A stretch of 64,000 bases of DNA. It comes from Cristatella mucedo (lineage: Eukaryota; Bryozoa; Phylactolaemata; Cristatellidae). Shown one piece after another: positions 32,120 through 42,727 of the stretch (position 1 is its first letter; the number at the start of each line of letters is the position of its first letter). The position numbers were made by a program, and so were the translations under genes. The notes under the pieces are model-generated. The model saw only the letters and a list, made by a program, of their open reading frames with translations. It had not been told where the DNA came from and did not search any database. The stretch covers positions 1,311,001 to 1,375,000 of the forward strand of contig WPIO01000081.1 in assembly GCA_009760855.2 (NCBI GenBank), written 5' to 3'.

Positions 32120-33270
32120 TGTAATGCCTCTATAGACCATAGGATTTTTTAAATTTCTTTTAAATCGGTCATCATTTGAAAAATGCTCGGGAAGTCTGTA
32201 CTATATTCGGCGGCCCGAACAAACTATCGCACAGTTTCCCTTGCTAATATTTGTCCAAGATTCTTGAAAATAGTGTCGCTAAGAATTTGTAAGAACAAAT
32301 TAAAATAAAATTGTGCTTCTTTATGTGCCTGGTGACAGTCTCAGCCGCAATGATAACTAATACATTTCTGGCCCGCCTAGCCTGCTCGATCTTTGAGCTG
32401 CGTTCTGCTTGATATTTGACCCTGCTCGATCTTTGAGCTGAGTTCTGCTTGACATCTGACCCTGCTCGATCTTTGAGCTGCGTTCTGCTTGATATTTGAC
32501 CCTGCTCGATCTTTGAGCTGCGCTCTGCTTGATATTTGACCCTGCTCGATCTTTGAGCAGCGTTCTATGGTATTGGCTACGATAGATCACATGATCGATT
32601 AAGAAAAACTACCACTCTAAAAGAAAAGGCCATTTGGCATAGTTCAAATTGTATTTTGCGACCCGATTCAATCCGTACAGTGTGATGGTCAAGTTTCATC
32701 CATTTGACCAGCCACCAGTGACGTTCCTCAAGGGTACGTTTCCAGTTCTTCACTATTTACCATTTGTACTTGGAATGGTGTAGCCAATGGAATATTCTTT
32801 CAGTTCCACGCTTACAATACACTGCTGTGCATGTCGTTTAAGCCAGTGCAACATGCTGAAGTGACTGAGAAACTAAATACTTTCGAGGAGATATTCGATT
32901 CTAAAATTAACGACTTTTGCTAATCTAAACGACAATAAAACTGAATGCACACTCAGTGAATACCTTAGGCTTATAGCTTGACAAATAGACTTGGCCCTAT
33001 GTTGGGTGATGCTGTTGTGCGGCCTTTACCACGTGCTTTGAATGTATTCGTCCTCCTCGATAACTGCAAAAGCTTTGAAAGTGTTATTTAGAAGACTGCC
33101 TCTGCAGCTACTAATCTGGGCCAATATGTTTAATATAAGGAGCTGTTTAAGATTATGTCTTGCGAGAAATTCAGATTTTTTTTAGCTAGTTCCTTGGTTT
33201 ACTTAAAAAACTTTGTCTGGGCCAACTGAAAGAGCAACAATACTCTGCAGTTGAAGATTAGTGAGCTGTG
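32120..33270 (+). mobile_element. LINE-B RT-region remnant
   Basis: Very decayed. An 'NYRTVSLA'-like block near 32220-32250 precedes a minisatellite. Beyond it the RT resumes with 'VPQGYVSSSSLF' near 32730 (family: VPQGSVLGPLLF), 'FHAYNTLLCMSFKP' near 32810-32850, and a thumb region to about 33270. The catalytic YADD position is lost (HAYN). The sequence between palm motifs is missing or replaced by the tandem repeat. Confidence 0.6.
32381..32568. repeat. 40-bp minisatellite, about 4.7 units
   Basis: Units start at 32381, 32421, 32461, 32501 and 32541. Each begins cctgctcgatctttgagctg and continues with a variant of cgttctgcttgatatttgac. Differences between units are few, so the array is recent or homogenised. 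All three minus-strand phases are open, giving a 77-codon frame that is a by-product. Confidence 0.95.
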
Positions 33271-33349
33271 AGTTCACTTGCGTTTACTTATATTCACTTG
33301 TTGTTCAACAGAGACAAAGCAAAAATTTCACGCTCACCCACCAGGCCCG

Positions 33350-33655
33350 GATTTTAACTAGTCTGTGAGGACTCTTTCAAGATTTTTTGGCAGTAACTGA
33401 AGAAAGGAGACTGGGTGGAAGCTGCTAAAGTTCTGTTGGTCTAGCGTTACTTTCTTGAGTAGTGGCCTGAATACAGCTTTCTCGAAAGGTGCTGGGACAT
33501 GACAAGAGGCTAATGACATATTTACTATGCTAGTTATGCACGGCAGCAGCAGATATATACATCGTAGAAGCGGTGCAGTGGGAATAAGGTCTAGAGGACT
33601 AGTTATCTTATTTGATTTGGGTTTCAACTTCAGGATGATGTCACGCGCATTATCC
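33350..33655 (-). mobile_element. LINE-A internal RT fragment (3' part missing)
   Basis: The minus-strand frame 33627-33358 reads 'LDLIPTAPLLRCIYLLLPCI', 'SCHVPAPFEKAVFRPLLKK' and 'FHPVSFLQLLPKNLERVL'. This is the N-terminal RT block of CR1/L2-type elements (finger region before the catalytic Asp). It is open for 89 codons but ends abruptly. The element's 3' portion is absent, which is unusual for LINEs that truncate at the 5' end; a later deletion is likely. Confidence 0.8.
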
Positions 33656-33705
33656 TCAATAATATATATATAAATAAATATAAATATAAATATATATATA
33701 TGTAG
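33656..33705. repeat. AT-rich low-complexity tract
   Basis: TA and TAAA repeats between two LINE-A pieces. Confidence 0.85.
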
Positions 33706-34302
33706 TAATAATAATAATGCACTTGATAAAGCACCCTCAGAGAACTCAATCTCTTTGTAGGCGCTTTACACTTGCTGCAAAGGGAAACGTAATTAAATGG
33801 TGAGTAATATCATGCTTGATAAACAATATGAATAACAGGGTTAGGGGTGATATGCACAGGGTCAGTATGCAAGTGTGGTTAGTGGCAGCATGCACAGTGT
33901 CAGCACTCATAAGCACATGAAGGACGAATCACAGGGACCCACTAAATGCTATCTTAAAAGGGCGTGGTTTAAGTTCTTTTCAGATATGGTCAAGTTAGGA
34001 GATGTTCTGACACAAGTCGGGAGGGAGTTCCAGGATTTGGGAGCATTCGAACTAAATGCACGGTCTTCAAAGGACTTGAGGCTTGTACGAGGTATTGGTA
34101 AACTGTTAGATTCCGAAAAGCGGGTGAAACGATGCTTGGCCTGATAGGGGGAGTAGATCTGATAAATAGGCTGAAGCCGAAGAATGAAGGGACCTAAAAG
34201 TCAGCGACAAAAACTTGAAGTTGATCCATTGCTTGACTGGTAGCCAGTTCAGGTCGGCGAGAAGTGGTATGATGTGGCAACTGCGACGCTCACGACAGAC
34301 AA
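33706..34302 (-). mobile_element. LINE-A copy, 5'-truncated
   Basis: (AAT)n tail, terminal hairpin at about 33723-33770, 3' UTR, and C-terminal coding sequence up to 'gacgctcacgacagacaag' at 34302, where similarity stops sharply. Stops interrupt the frame. Confidence 0.87.
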
Positions 34303-34685
34303 GTCTTGAATGTAGACATAGAGCTGTTGCACGGAGTTGAGGGACATAATTCCTAAGAGAGTTTGATGCTACCCTGGGGATGGACGCCATGATCTTTCTA
34401 TCTTGTCGAAAAAGAAGCTAGTGAGAAATGCAATTGCGAAAGGGTGTTCTCATGAAGTAGTTTCCAAAGACTCAGCTCAGCCAAACACTTTTGAGTGACT
34501 TACACCTGCCATTTTCAAAATGAGCATCCAGGGTAACTGCAGTTTGAAGTCATAAATAGTATCGCCAGTGTTAAAATGCAGTTCGTGCGTTTTAGCAACA
34601 TTTGAAAGATGGGCTTCAATACAAATAGCGTCCATCGACCAGCAAAATTACTTATCCAGTGACCTTGTGGGGATCTGATTGGTGA
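34303..34685. other. Unassigned stretch
   Basis: Nothing recognised. Confidence 0.4.
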
Positions 34686-34866
34686 CCCGTAATGGCACAG
34701 TAGGTAAAACTGTTGCTTTCACGACCTCGGTCCCGAGGTCGTGGGTTCAATTCTTGCGGTGAGCGATCCTTTATCGCCACTGCAAGCGGCGGTGATAGCC
34801 GTAAAGGCTCTTCTGTCGCTATACAAAAAGAGGCTGTCTAATCAGCTAGGATCTATTTATTTAGCT
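34686..34866 (+). mobile_element. SINE-1 copy, well preserved
   Basis: Pol III-type head: A-box tggcacagtagg (34693-34704) and B-box ggttcaattct (34744-34754). An 11-bp palindrome lies between them (cacgacctcgg 34720-34730 with ccgaggtcgtg 34733-34743). The body hairpin 'tatcgccac...gcggtgata' and 'agccgtaaaggct' follow, then a tail ending 'atcagctaggatctatttat'. tRNA-derived, non-coding. Confidence 0.88.
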
Positions 34867-35024
34867 AGCAGCAGTTTAACTGTTCCCCACCTAAACTAAA
34901 TGCTGTTGTCCTCAGCCGTCATGGACAATAAACTACAATCAGCAATCGTTAGTGTAAGTTCGGGTTCGCCACCTAGGCAGACTCCCAAGCAAATTAGTAC
35001 ATAGAACGGGCTATTTTATTTGAT

Positions 35025-35190
35025 GAGTCCTGTGAAGATTGCACGCTCTTTACGAATAAGGTCATGGGTTCGAATCCTGCAGTGGGTGATCTTGTATTGC
35101 CAACTGCAAGCCGTGGTAATAGCCGTTAAGGCTCTTCTGCCACTGTAAAAATGAGGCTTTTGGATTAACTAGGATTTATTTAATTCATTT
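35025..35190 (+). mobile_element. SINE-1 copy
   Basis: B-box gggttcgaatcctgcag near 35068, body 'aactgcaagccgtggtaata', 'agccgttaaggct' and tail 'gattaactaggatttattt'. The A-box end is degenerate. Same orientation as its two neighbours. Confidence 0.82.
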
Positions 35191-35304
35191 ACCTTTGTGA
35201 TAGGCTTTCTGATCTTGTCTGTGCTGCTGACAAAGATGCTCGTTATGGTCAGCAAAATAAGCACCCTGAATTATACTTAAAGAGTTAACCTGCGTAGAGT
35301 TGCC

Positions 35305-35500
35305 TGGCCAAGGGCGTGGGGTATTTGCCTGTACACAGTAAGCCGGTCGCTCTTCCTGACTTCGTTTCCAAAGTTGTGGGTTCGAATCCTGGGTTGGGCA
35401 ACCTTTTATTGCAGCTGCAAGCAGTGATAGTAGCCTTTAAGGCTCTTCTGGCGCTCTACAAAAAGAGGCTGTAAAATCAGCTAGTATTTGAACTCTTCTA
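35305..35500 (+). mobile_element. SINE-1 copy
   Basis: A-box-like 'gtaagccggtcgctcttcc', B-box gggttcgaatcctggg near 35378, body 'agctgcaagcagtgatagta', 'taaggctcttctggcgctc' and tail 'aaaatcagctagtatttga'. Third SINE-1 in about 800 bp. Confidence 0.82.
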
Positions 35501-35844
35501 AAGCTGGGCTGGCCCTATTCCTTCCAGCGACAATCACCAACAAATACATTATACTCGCAGCTAATTATTTAGCGACTCCGAGTTCATATCGAAGACATAC
35601 TTACGTGTTTACGAAATAATTGTTCATTAATTGCGGGTCTCGCATCGCTCACTTGAAAATTTTGAGATCTTAACCTCAAAATCACTTTTGCAGTCTTGCC
35701 TCCTCATATTGAAATCCTGGCTCTCCCACTATGAAGGAGTTTTTCGGAAGATTTTTTATTTCTGACATCAGCAGTTTTCGATCGTGCATCTGTGGTTCAA
35801 CAATATTTTTATGGAAGCTAGACTTTGAATTCACCATGACGTAC
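35501..35844. other. Unassigned stretch
   Basis: A minus-strand frame at 35682-35876 has no recognised domain. Confidence 0.4.
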
Positions 35845-38440
35845 TTGTATGCATGGATCTCCGTCTGTAACTCCACAAAGCCACAAAGATTATGTGGGTG
35901 TTGCGAAGTAAAGTTTTGTATAGCCCGCTCACAGCCTCAGTGGCTTTCAGTATGCGTTCGGTAGCCGAGAGACTAAGTCTTACTAAGCATAAAGAGAAAG
36001 AGAAACATTGCTAATTCTCAAGGGCAGTTGGTGCGGTGATTAGCATGGGAGTACTGCTCAGAACGGCTGGAAAGTATGCGCCATGGTCAGCAGCAGGAGA
36101 GTGGATGTCGTGTCGGAAGAATTGTGTTTCGCAATTTTAGACCTGCAGAGCCGAAACTTCTGTCGTCAAAAGTCTGTAAGTGGAGGAAGGGAACAGTTAG
36201 TTTATCGGCCATACAGGACCTGAGGGCATGAGGAGGCTAAAACTAGTGCAGCAGCTCAGTTAGGTATGAAGGAGCCAAGCCGGCTGCCCTTGTGCTTCGG
36301 CGAAAGAACTTTACTCTGTATCCATTGATCGACCAGCAGCGACCCAATCTCTTTCAGCAAAGAAGACGCACGGTCAAACCTCTGGGATATGTTAACTAGC
36401 CTTGCAGCCACAATCATGACCAGCTGCAGAGGCCTTACGAATTTTTTGCGAGCCAAGCTAAAATAAAATTACTGCAATCTAGAAGAGGAATAACCGGAGA
36501 ACTAGTTAAACTTTGCACAAGTATCAGTGGGAGACTGTTTCTAACCTGACATTGTATTCTAGTATTCTAGCTCGCTCTGGATACAGTCTTCTTTAGAAGA
36601 GCTTTCAAGATTTAGGCAACTTTCCAAGATGACGCCTGATATCCGAGCAAAAGGGGTTGATGGCACAACAGCATCACAATTAGAATAGCAAAGTTTTATA
36701 GTCCAGTTACATGCTTAAGGTGTCCTCTGAGTATCAGTTCCGTTGTATTGTCGTTTATTTTAAGGAAATCTCTTGCGTCCAAGATCCAATGTATGCAAGG
36801 TAAGCACTCAGTTTATCAGTGGCTGCTGCAGATTTTGGTGATTTAAATAACAATACAGAGGAGTATTGTCAGCATAAAAATGATAGCCTCTACCGTGGAC
36901 CAGAATACTTTTTTAGAGGTGGAGTCTAAATGGAAAACAGCTAAGGAGTATGGACGGAACCTTGAGGGACTCCACACATTACTGGTCTGGTAGATGAGAC
37001 CTGACCCCAGCAAGACAGGATTAAACGCGATCGAAAAAGTACGATTTAAACCACGCCAGTGCCTCGTCTGCCAGACTTATCGTTACTCTCAACTTTCAAT
37101 TAGGATAACGTGATCAATATTTTTGAAGTTAGCTGATGGATCTAGAAGCACTAGGGCTGTTACATTCTCGTCTTCTTTTCTGCATAGGATGCCATTTGTT
37201 ACACGGAGTAGAGTAGTTTTAGAGGATTGCTGCCGCTTGAACCCCGATTTAAATTGTTCTAAAATTTAATTAATTCTGCGTGTGATACCATCTGCTTAGC
37301 CACAACGGTTTCAAGAATCTTCGACAAAAAAAATAAGGAAAACTAGGTGATAGTTTGCAAGGAACTGTGAATTATGATCCAGGCTTTTTAAGTATCGGTC
37401 TAATGGAGCCCATTTGGAGGCCTTTGGTACAACCCCTTTTTCTAGCGAACCATTAACAATCTTGTAATGTAATGTATGTCCGTCAGTAACTTCACAAAGT
37501 CATAAAGACCATGTGGGTGTTACGCAGGAGAGTTTTGTATAGCGCACTCACAGCCTAAGCGGCTTTCGGTACGCATTTGGTAGCCAACAGACTTCGTCTC
37601 ACGCAACAAAGAGAAAGTGGGAAGCATAGCAGAGTTAGGAGAGCAGTTGAGGTAGTGAGTAGCATGGAAGTAGCAGTTCAGGACCGCTGAAAAAGATGTG
37701 CCATAGTCTGCAGTTGGAGAGTAGATGTCGTTGCGCAAGAATTGTGGAAGCGAGTTCCACAGTCTAGGACCTGCAGAGCTAAAGCTTCTGTCGCCAACTG
37801 TCTTTAAGCGGAGGAATGGGACAGCTAATTTATTGTCCACACAGGACCTGAGGCCGCGAACAGGCTGAAACTGATGCAGCAGTTCAGCTAGGTATGAAGG
37901 AGCCAAGCCGTGGCGGGCCTTGTGGGTCAGCATAAGAACTTTGCTCTGTATCCTTTGCTGAACCGGCAACCATGCTAGCTCTTCCAGCAAAGGTGACACG
38001 TGCTCAAACCGCTGGGACTTGAAGACCAGCCTTGCAGCCATATTCACAGTCCGCTGTAGTGGCATAATAGCTTTCTTTGGTAGCCCAGCCAAAAGGGAAT
38101 TACAATAATCAAGCCGAGACAGAACTAAGGAGCTAGTTAATTTTTTTACAAGCCACTGTGGGAGACAGCTTCTAATCTTGGATAGGGATCGGATGTGATA
38201 GCTAGCTGTAGAATCTTGGTTTTGACCGTGCTAAGTTTGTCCGCTACTGAAGAGCACAGAGATGATGGCATAGGTTCAAGAAGAGACGAGCTCCTTTTAC
38301 TAGACCTTATTTAGGTAGGATAAACTGCGGAAAATCTTCAAGAAAAATTAAAGATTGCGACTCAGCAATTGCTTTAATCAGAGGGAGCTTCATGGAGGAA
38401 AAATGTGGAATGTTTGATTTTCCGTTAAGAAGGCTTAAAA
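35845..38440 (-). mobile_element. LINE-B copy carrying a second LINE-B
   Basis: The host copy covers about 35845-37464 and resumes at 38212. Minus-strand translation, with many stops, shows in order: a pre-RT segment with 'EPMPSSL' near 38270, and the palm-entry motif 'IVNGSLEKGVVPKASKWA' reconstructed across the nested copy's two flanks. Then come a 'VPQG...'-like block near 36950, the thumb near 36500-36750 and the C-terminal block near 35930-36400. The 3' hairpin is at about 35850-35910. About 1.8 kb without the insert, the longest LINE-B here. Dead. Confidence 0.82.
37465..38211 (-). mobile_element. LINE-B nested inside LINE-B, 7-bp TSD
   Basis: Minus-strand copy with tail taatgtaatgta and an open frame 38092-37520 of 190 codons. 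The frame carries 'PLQRTVNMAARLVFKSQRF', 'LEELAWLPVQQRIQSKV', 'HGLAPSYLAELLHQFQPV' and 'SSAGPRLWNSLPQFLRN', ending 'CECAIQNSPA'. It is flanked by aatcttg at 37458-37464 and 38212-38218. The longest intact LINE-B frame in the window, so a relatively young insertion. Confidence 0.87.
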
Positions 38441-38449
38441 CATTTTGGC

Positions 38450-38525
38450 AGAGCAGTTCTCCTGCGTAACACCCACATGGTCTTTTTGACTTTGTGGAGT
38501 TACTGATGGAGATACATTACATTAA
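38450..38525 (+). mobile_element. LINE-B 3'-end scrap, inverted
   Basis: 'agttctcctgcgtaacaccc', 'acatggtctttttgac', 'tggagttactgatggagata' and then 'cattacattaat'. Only the 3' hairpin and tail remain. Opposite in orientation to the LINE-B block just upstream. Confidence 0.85.
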
Positions 38526-39005
38526 TATCTGGAGAGCGAGACCTTTTAGAATTGGCCAGCAATTTTTTGCATGATCTACAGTAGTCTTCGTGTACCTGTG
38601 GATGAATAGTCAGTACTGATCTTTCGTATGCTTTCTCAAGCTTGGGCTTAGTAAACCTTGCTAGTTTAATATCTGTGGTGAACGATTGGCCATCTGGGCG
38701 AAGGTACACTGTACAGTGTCCGAGATGCAAATTCGTCAAGATTTTTGGCCAATGTAGTGTTGAAGCATTTTTTCAGGGGCAAAGAAGTGATAACTTTTTC
38801 TGGAGACAGCATCGATAACAAAGTATTTAAGGTTTCGCGATCCATAGACTATTCTGGCCGCAGAAGAGGGCCCGGACTGCAGACTGAATGAGATTTGCAT
38901 GCAATTAGAGGTGCGAAAGATACAAGTAAAAGGTAGACAGAGCATTTTGGTTGGTCGATCGCTCTGAGGTTGTTCTCTATTCTGAGGCTGCACAGTCAAG
39001 GTCAC
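38526..39005 (-). other. Unassigned minus-strand open frames
   Basis: Two frames meet at 38736-38739: 39005-38736 ('NLKYFVIDAVSRKSYHFFAP') and then 38739-38500 ('HCTVYLRPDGQSFTTDIKL', 'YERSVLTIHPQVHEDYCRSC'). Together they could be one decayed coding block with a frameshift, including a C-x2-C pair. I do not recognise a family. The last codons overlap the LINE-B scrap, so at least the end is not original. Confidence 0.25.
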
Positions 39006-39389
39006 AGTCTTCGTTCAATCCTCCTTAAGTCTTAGACAGCCACAATTGTCTTGGTGAGGGCTGCACTAAAAGGGAAGTAGTACGAAAGCTGGACAAAAGC
39101 CAGAATCGCAGTATAAACCCGGCCTTACATAGCAGTTGGCTGCATTTTTGAGACCCCGATGGTGAGGCACAGTGGCACCAAATCGGCCGTGTAGCAACTC
39201 GTGCCGATCGGATGCTTAGCTGATCGGACCATAATGCGACGGATAAGAGCAAGCCAAGTATTTCAGTCAAACTCGGGGAGCCGCTGGGAAGGAATTTCGC
39301 TAATCTCAAAAATAAGTGGCTACTCACTGCCTGTGCAGAATATTATTTACACATGGTAATTTCAGACAGGCGGCACACTAATTAGAAAA
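39006..39389. other. Unassigned stretch
   Basis: Nothing recognised; a minus-strand 100-codon frame at 39025-39327 has no domain I can name. Confidence 0.4.
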
Positions 39390-39532
39390 GTCTCAGCTGC
39401 TGCTCCAGTTCCACGCACCTGTCAGGGTTGGCAGCCCTGGCTCCTTGCTAGGCTCGGCCCACCCGCCCCCTTCCCTCCTGTGGCTCTGCCACTCCTAGCC
39501 CTAGCAGTGGCAGTGGTGGCTGCGACCGCGAA

Positions 39533-39680
39533 ATGCAGAGGCCTCACCTGCTGTCGCAGCAGCTTGTGTCCACAGAGTGCCGAACTGAAAAACGTCGCCT
39601 TTGGAGTCGCAGCTTCAGCGACAAGCAGCCTTTGACAACGATCCTGTCACTGATGGTGCTGCTGCTGCTGTCTCGGCATG
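39533..39680 (+). CDS. Candidate first coding exon with a hydrophobic segment
   Basis: ATG at 39533 with G at -3 opens 49 codons that end in the hydrophobic run 'TTILSLMVLLLLSRH', immediately followed by catg/gtgagt, a strong donor match. The basic stretch 'EKRRLWSRSF' before the hydrophobic run would suit a signal anchor. No family is recognised and no partner exon is identified. Chance is a real alternative in GC-rich sequence with CTG repeats. Confidence 0.25.
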
Positions 39681-40071
39681 GTGAGTTCCGACTCTGCCAG
39701 TGCAGCCACTCTCCAGAAAAGCCAGCGCCACCTCCCAGCCAGTGCAGGAGCGTTTAGCCAGGGGGCCGCCACCTTCTATCGACGCTAGACGCTTCTGGAC
39801 AGTCGCTAGTGCGATCGCCGAGCGTCAGCAGCCTGCCGCCAACGGGCGCCGGCGGACGGCTCTTGCCAATGCAATGCCGCCGAAGCCACGATCCTGAGTA
39901 TGGCTACAAGGCTGCTGTATGCCGCTTGAAATTACGTATATTCCAACTGAAACGCAACGATGACCTGCTGCAAAAAGACCTCTTTGGTCTGGCAGTTTTG
40001 CGGCTAAGTAGTTTTCTGTGACTGTCCATACAGTGAGGTAAAAGCGGGTGGCAGCTATCTCTGGTCTGACC

Positions 40072-40113
40072 ATGCAGACACCGAGCACCGAGTTCTTGTT
40101 GCTGCTCCTTCAA
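40072..40113 (+). CDS. Candidate mini first exon (signal-peptide-like)
   Basis: ATG at 40072 encodes MQTPSTEFLLLLLQ and is followed by gtgagg at 40114. It is short and leucine-rich, like the start of a secreted protein. The support is weak. Confidence 0.15.
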
Positions 40114-40170
40114 GTGAGGCTTCAGCAGAGGGCTACAGTCCGCTGCTCTTTGTCAGTTGCCACTACTGAA

Positions 40171-40985
40171 GGCCTCGGTGCGAAAATACTTTGGGTGGGG
40201 GACTTGGACGTTCAACGTCTAGCTTGCACAAGAATACACCGAATTGACTGGTGCACAGACCAATATTGGCCGGTTTTCAATTTTCGTTAGCTAATTTGTC
40301 AACACAGTGGACATGATTAGAGAATTTGTGCCTAACGAAAATCCCTTCAGTAGCCTTCAACCAATGTTTCTATCTACCATAATACATACCTCAAGCCAGC
40401 CCCTGCTATCCACATCTCGAAGGTCATCTCCTCTCTTAAAAGCTTAATAGCCACTGACACCCCATTTCTGCTCCATTTCACTTTGAGAGATTCGTGGTTT
40501 TACCAATGCTTTGTATTACTAACAGATTATTCTGTCCCTAGCTTGCAGCTGTGCTCCTGCATCGTTCAAATCGTGCCTATGCCGAGCAACTTATTGGAAA
40601 CCTCAGCCCAATCTCTCGATTGTAGTTCCTGTATACGTGGTTGAAAGGAGACGTTTTAGGCAATTAAAAAAATTCTATCACTTGCGATCCTGCTAGCAAG
40701 GCACACTCGGGTTTATATAATTAATCTCTCCAGAGCGTGAGAACTAGTTTAAGCTAACAACTACCTTTGCAGAAATTCCGATTTTCAGCAAGGTCTTCTG
40801 CAGCTCTTGGCAGTTTGTAATGAAATGGACTTTTAAATCCTAACTGGGTGCCTGTCATCTCACCTAGGCATCGTATGCAAAGCACTGTTATAGCGTCTGT
40901 CATAGCTCGTTAGGAGAATGAAGATATTTTATGTTTATAGCCAATATTGATCCACCTGACTCCTCAAAGTATGACGTGCCCAACC
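40171..40985. other. Unassigned stretch
   Basis: No gene or repeat recognised. Confidence 0.4.
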
Positions 40986-41228
40986 GATGTAATGTATCTC
41001 CGCCTGTAACTCCACAAAGTCATAAAGACCGTGTGGGTGTTACGCAGGAGAGTTTTGTATAGCGCACTCACAGCCTAAGCGGCTTTTGGTACGCATTCGG
41101 TAGCCAACGGACTTCGTCTCACGCAGCAAAGAGAAAGTGGGAAGCATAGAAGAGTCAGGAGAGCAGTTGAGGTAGTGAGTAGCATGGAAGTAGCAGCTCA
41201 GGACCACTGAAAAGGATGAGCCATGTAG
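40986..41228 (-). mobile_element. LINE-B 3' end
   Basis: Tail atgtaatgta, perfect 3' hairpin at 40997-41051, then the last about 60 codons (minus strand 'SVGYRMR', 'CECAIQNSPA' region). 5'-truncated near 41228. Confidence 0.9.
40997..41051 (-). promoter_or_regulatory. LINE-B 3'-terminal stem-loop
   Basis: Three stacked stems read on the plus strand: tctcc (40997) with ggaga (41047), gtaac (41006) with gttac (41039), and ccaca (41012) with tgtgg (41032). Small bulges separate them and the loop is about 15 nt. Most LINE-B copies keep most of these pairs. Likely the RT recognition structure at the RNA 3' end, by analogy with other LINEs. Confidence 0.65.
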
Positions 41229-42727
41229 TCACCATGCAAATCTACTCTGCCTTCATTCTGATAGAGGTGACTCAGAGCTGTAATTTTTTTATCTTCTCCC
41301 GCTTTCTAGCAGCTATACCTCATTCGCTCAACAGAAGCCTGTATTGCTTTAATTCATGCTATTATGGCAGTAAATCCTCTGAATTCAAATGAGGATGGAA
41401 GAAAAACTAATAAATTCTAGGCGTATCTAATGTTACTCAGAAACGGGCTCACTCTACTAATTGGCTAGCCGTGCATATGTTGTGCAGAATATGCACGGCA
41501 TCTGTAGGGAATCTACCTAAATTATTTTTCTCTAGATGATTGCATTGACTCCACCAGCAAGCCTCCTTGCTTTCGCCTAACTAGCTTGACAAGAACTCAG
41601 CGTTAGATGAAATCGCTACAGCCAATCTAATCGCAACTAGCATTTACCATCACTGTTCACCTACATGTACGCAGTGGCTGACACTCGAGTAGAGTTTTGA
41701 CTTTTAAGATGATGTCACTTACCTTTGAATCCCTCAACCTCATGCTCAAGCCTTCCAATGTGCATTAATTCGGTGTCATACGTTTCTTCTAAATACAAAC
41801 TTTTCAACTCTAGGGTTTTTGCCAGCACAAAACCTCTAATTCCTTTTATACCATCCGTCCCATACTCTTAAATACAGGCAAATAACTACCGAGTTACATC
41901 ACACCATATTCAAAATTGCTGAAATTAAGAAAGTAGAAGGAATTCTACAGTAGCTCTATTCAGCCTCTGTTTATTCCTTGGGAAATACTCTTTAAGTGGC
42001 ATAGGTGTTCACAAAGTGTAGTGGCTATTTCCAACCAGTTGACACTTCTTTTCCAGCATATGTATTCTGCCTTAAAAAACAGACGGCTATCTTGGGCGTT
42101 GTATAAATTTGTGTTTTTTAAAAATTATACTCACAATTTATGTTAGCCGGATAATAACTTTCAAGAATCGTATTCTTCGTGCCGATTCTAACTTTAAATT
42201 TCCAGACGATTGAAAGCCGTTGACTATAGGGTTGAATTTCTATTACAGAAAAGTGCTGAAGGCACGATCAGGAACTGCTGCAAAATATTCCTGTCACCTT
42301 GAACTTCTTGACCCATTTAGCTGTGGAGACAACTTTTTCACTAAGATTGACTACGTTTAAGTGTCTTAGTACCGAATGTTCACCTAAGAATCGAGTCTTG
42401 GCGTAGAGTTGTAATATAATTCTCGTTTTAATTTAAATGGGTGCTCAGCTGCAGCCATATAACCTGCAGTAGTCAGTGACCAAACAGTTTGGGCCGTTAC
42501 ACGTTTCATACACCAACCGCGCCGATGATGATAGATCAACAGAACAGCGGAAGAGTAGCCAATTTGCTCGGCATCCATGCAAGCCTGAAAGCCTACGTTT
42601 TATGATAGCCAGTAATTCGAAAATTACCGAAAGACGCTAGGTCCTCTGCCATTGGACTTGCAGCACACAATAAGATGCCTCTCTAGAGAGAACACTACAA
42701 TTACCTCTTCAAGTTACAACTAGTAGT
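41229..42727. other. Unassigned stretch
   Basis: 1.5 kb without a recognised gene or repeat. Confidence 0.4.

Larger units (their letters stand above)
39390..40170. other. GC-rich segment with exon-like pieces
   Basis: CpG- and CTG-rich compared with both sides. It contains two ATG-started hydrophobic coding pieces, each followed by a splice-donor-like GTGAG (39681 and 40114). It could be a promoter and alternative first exons of a host gene on the plus strand. No downstream exon is recognised. Confidence 0.35.

Noticed and set aside
32357-32590. 77-codon frame with repeated 'LKDRAGSN'-type units, possible repeat protein.
   Set aside because: The unit is 40 bp, not a multiple of three, and all phases are open; it is a minisatellite artefact.
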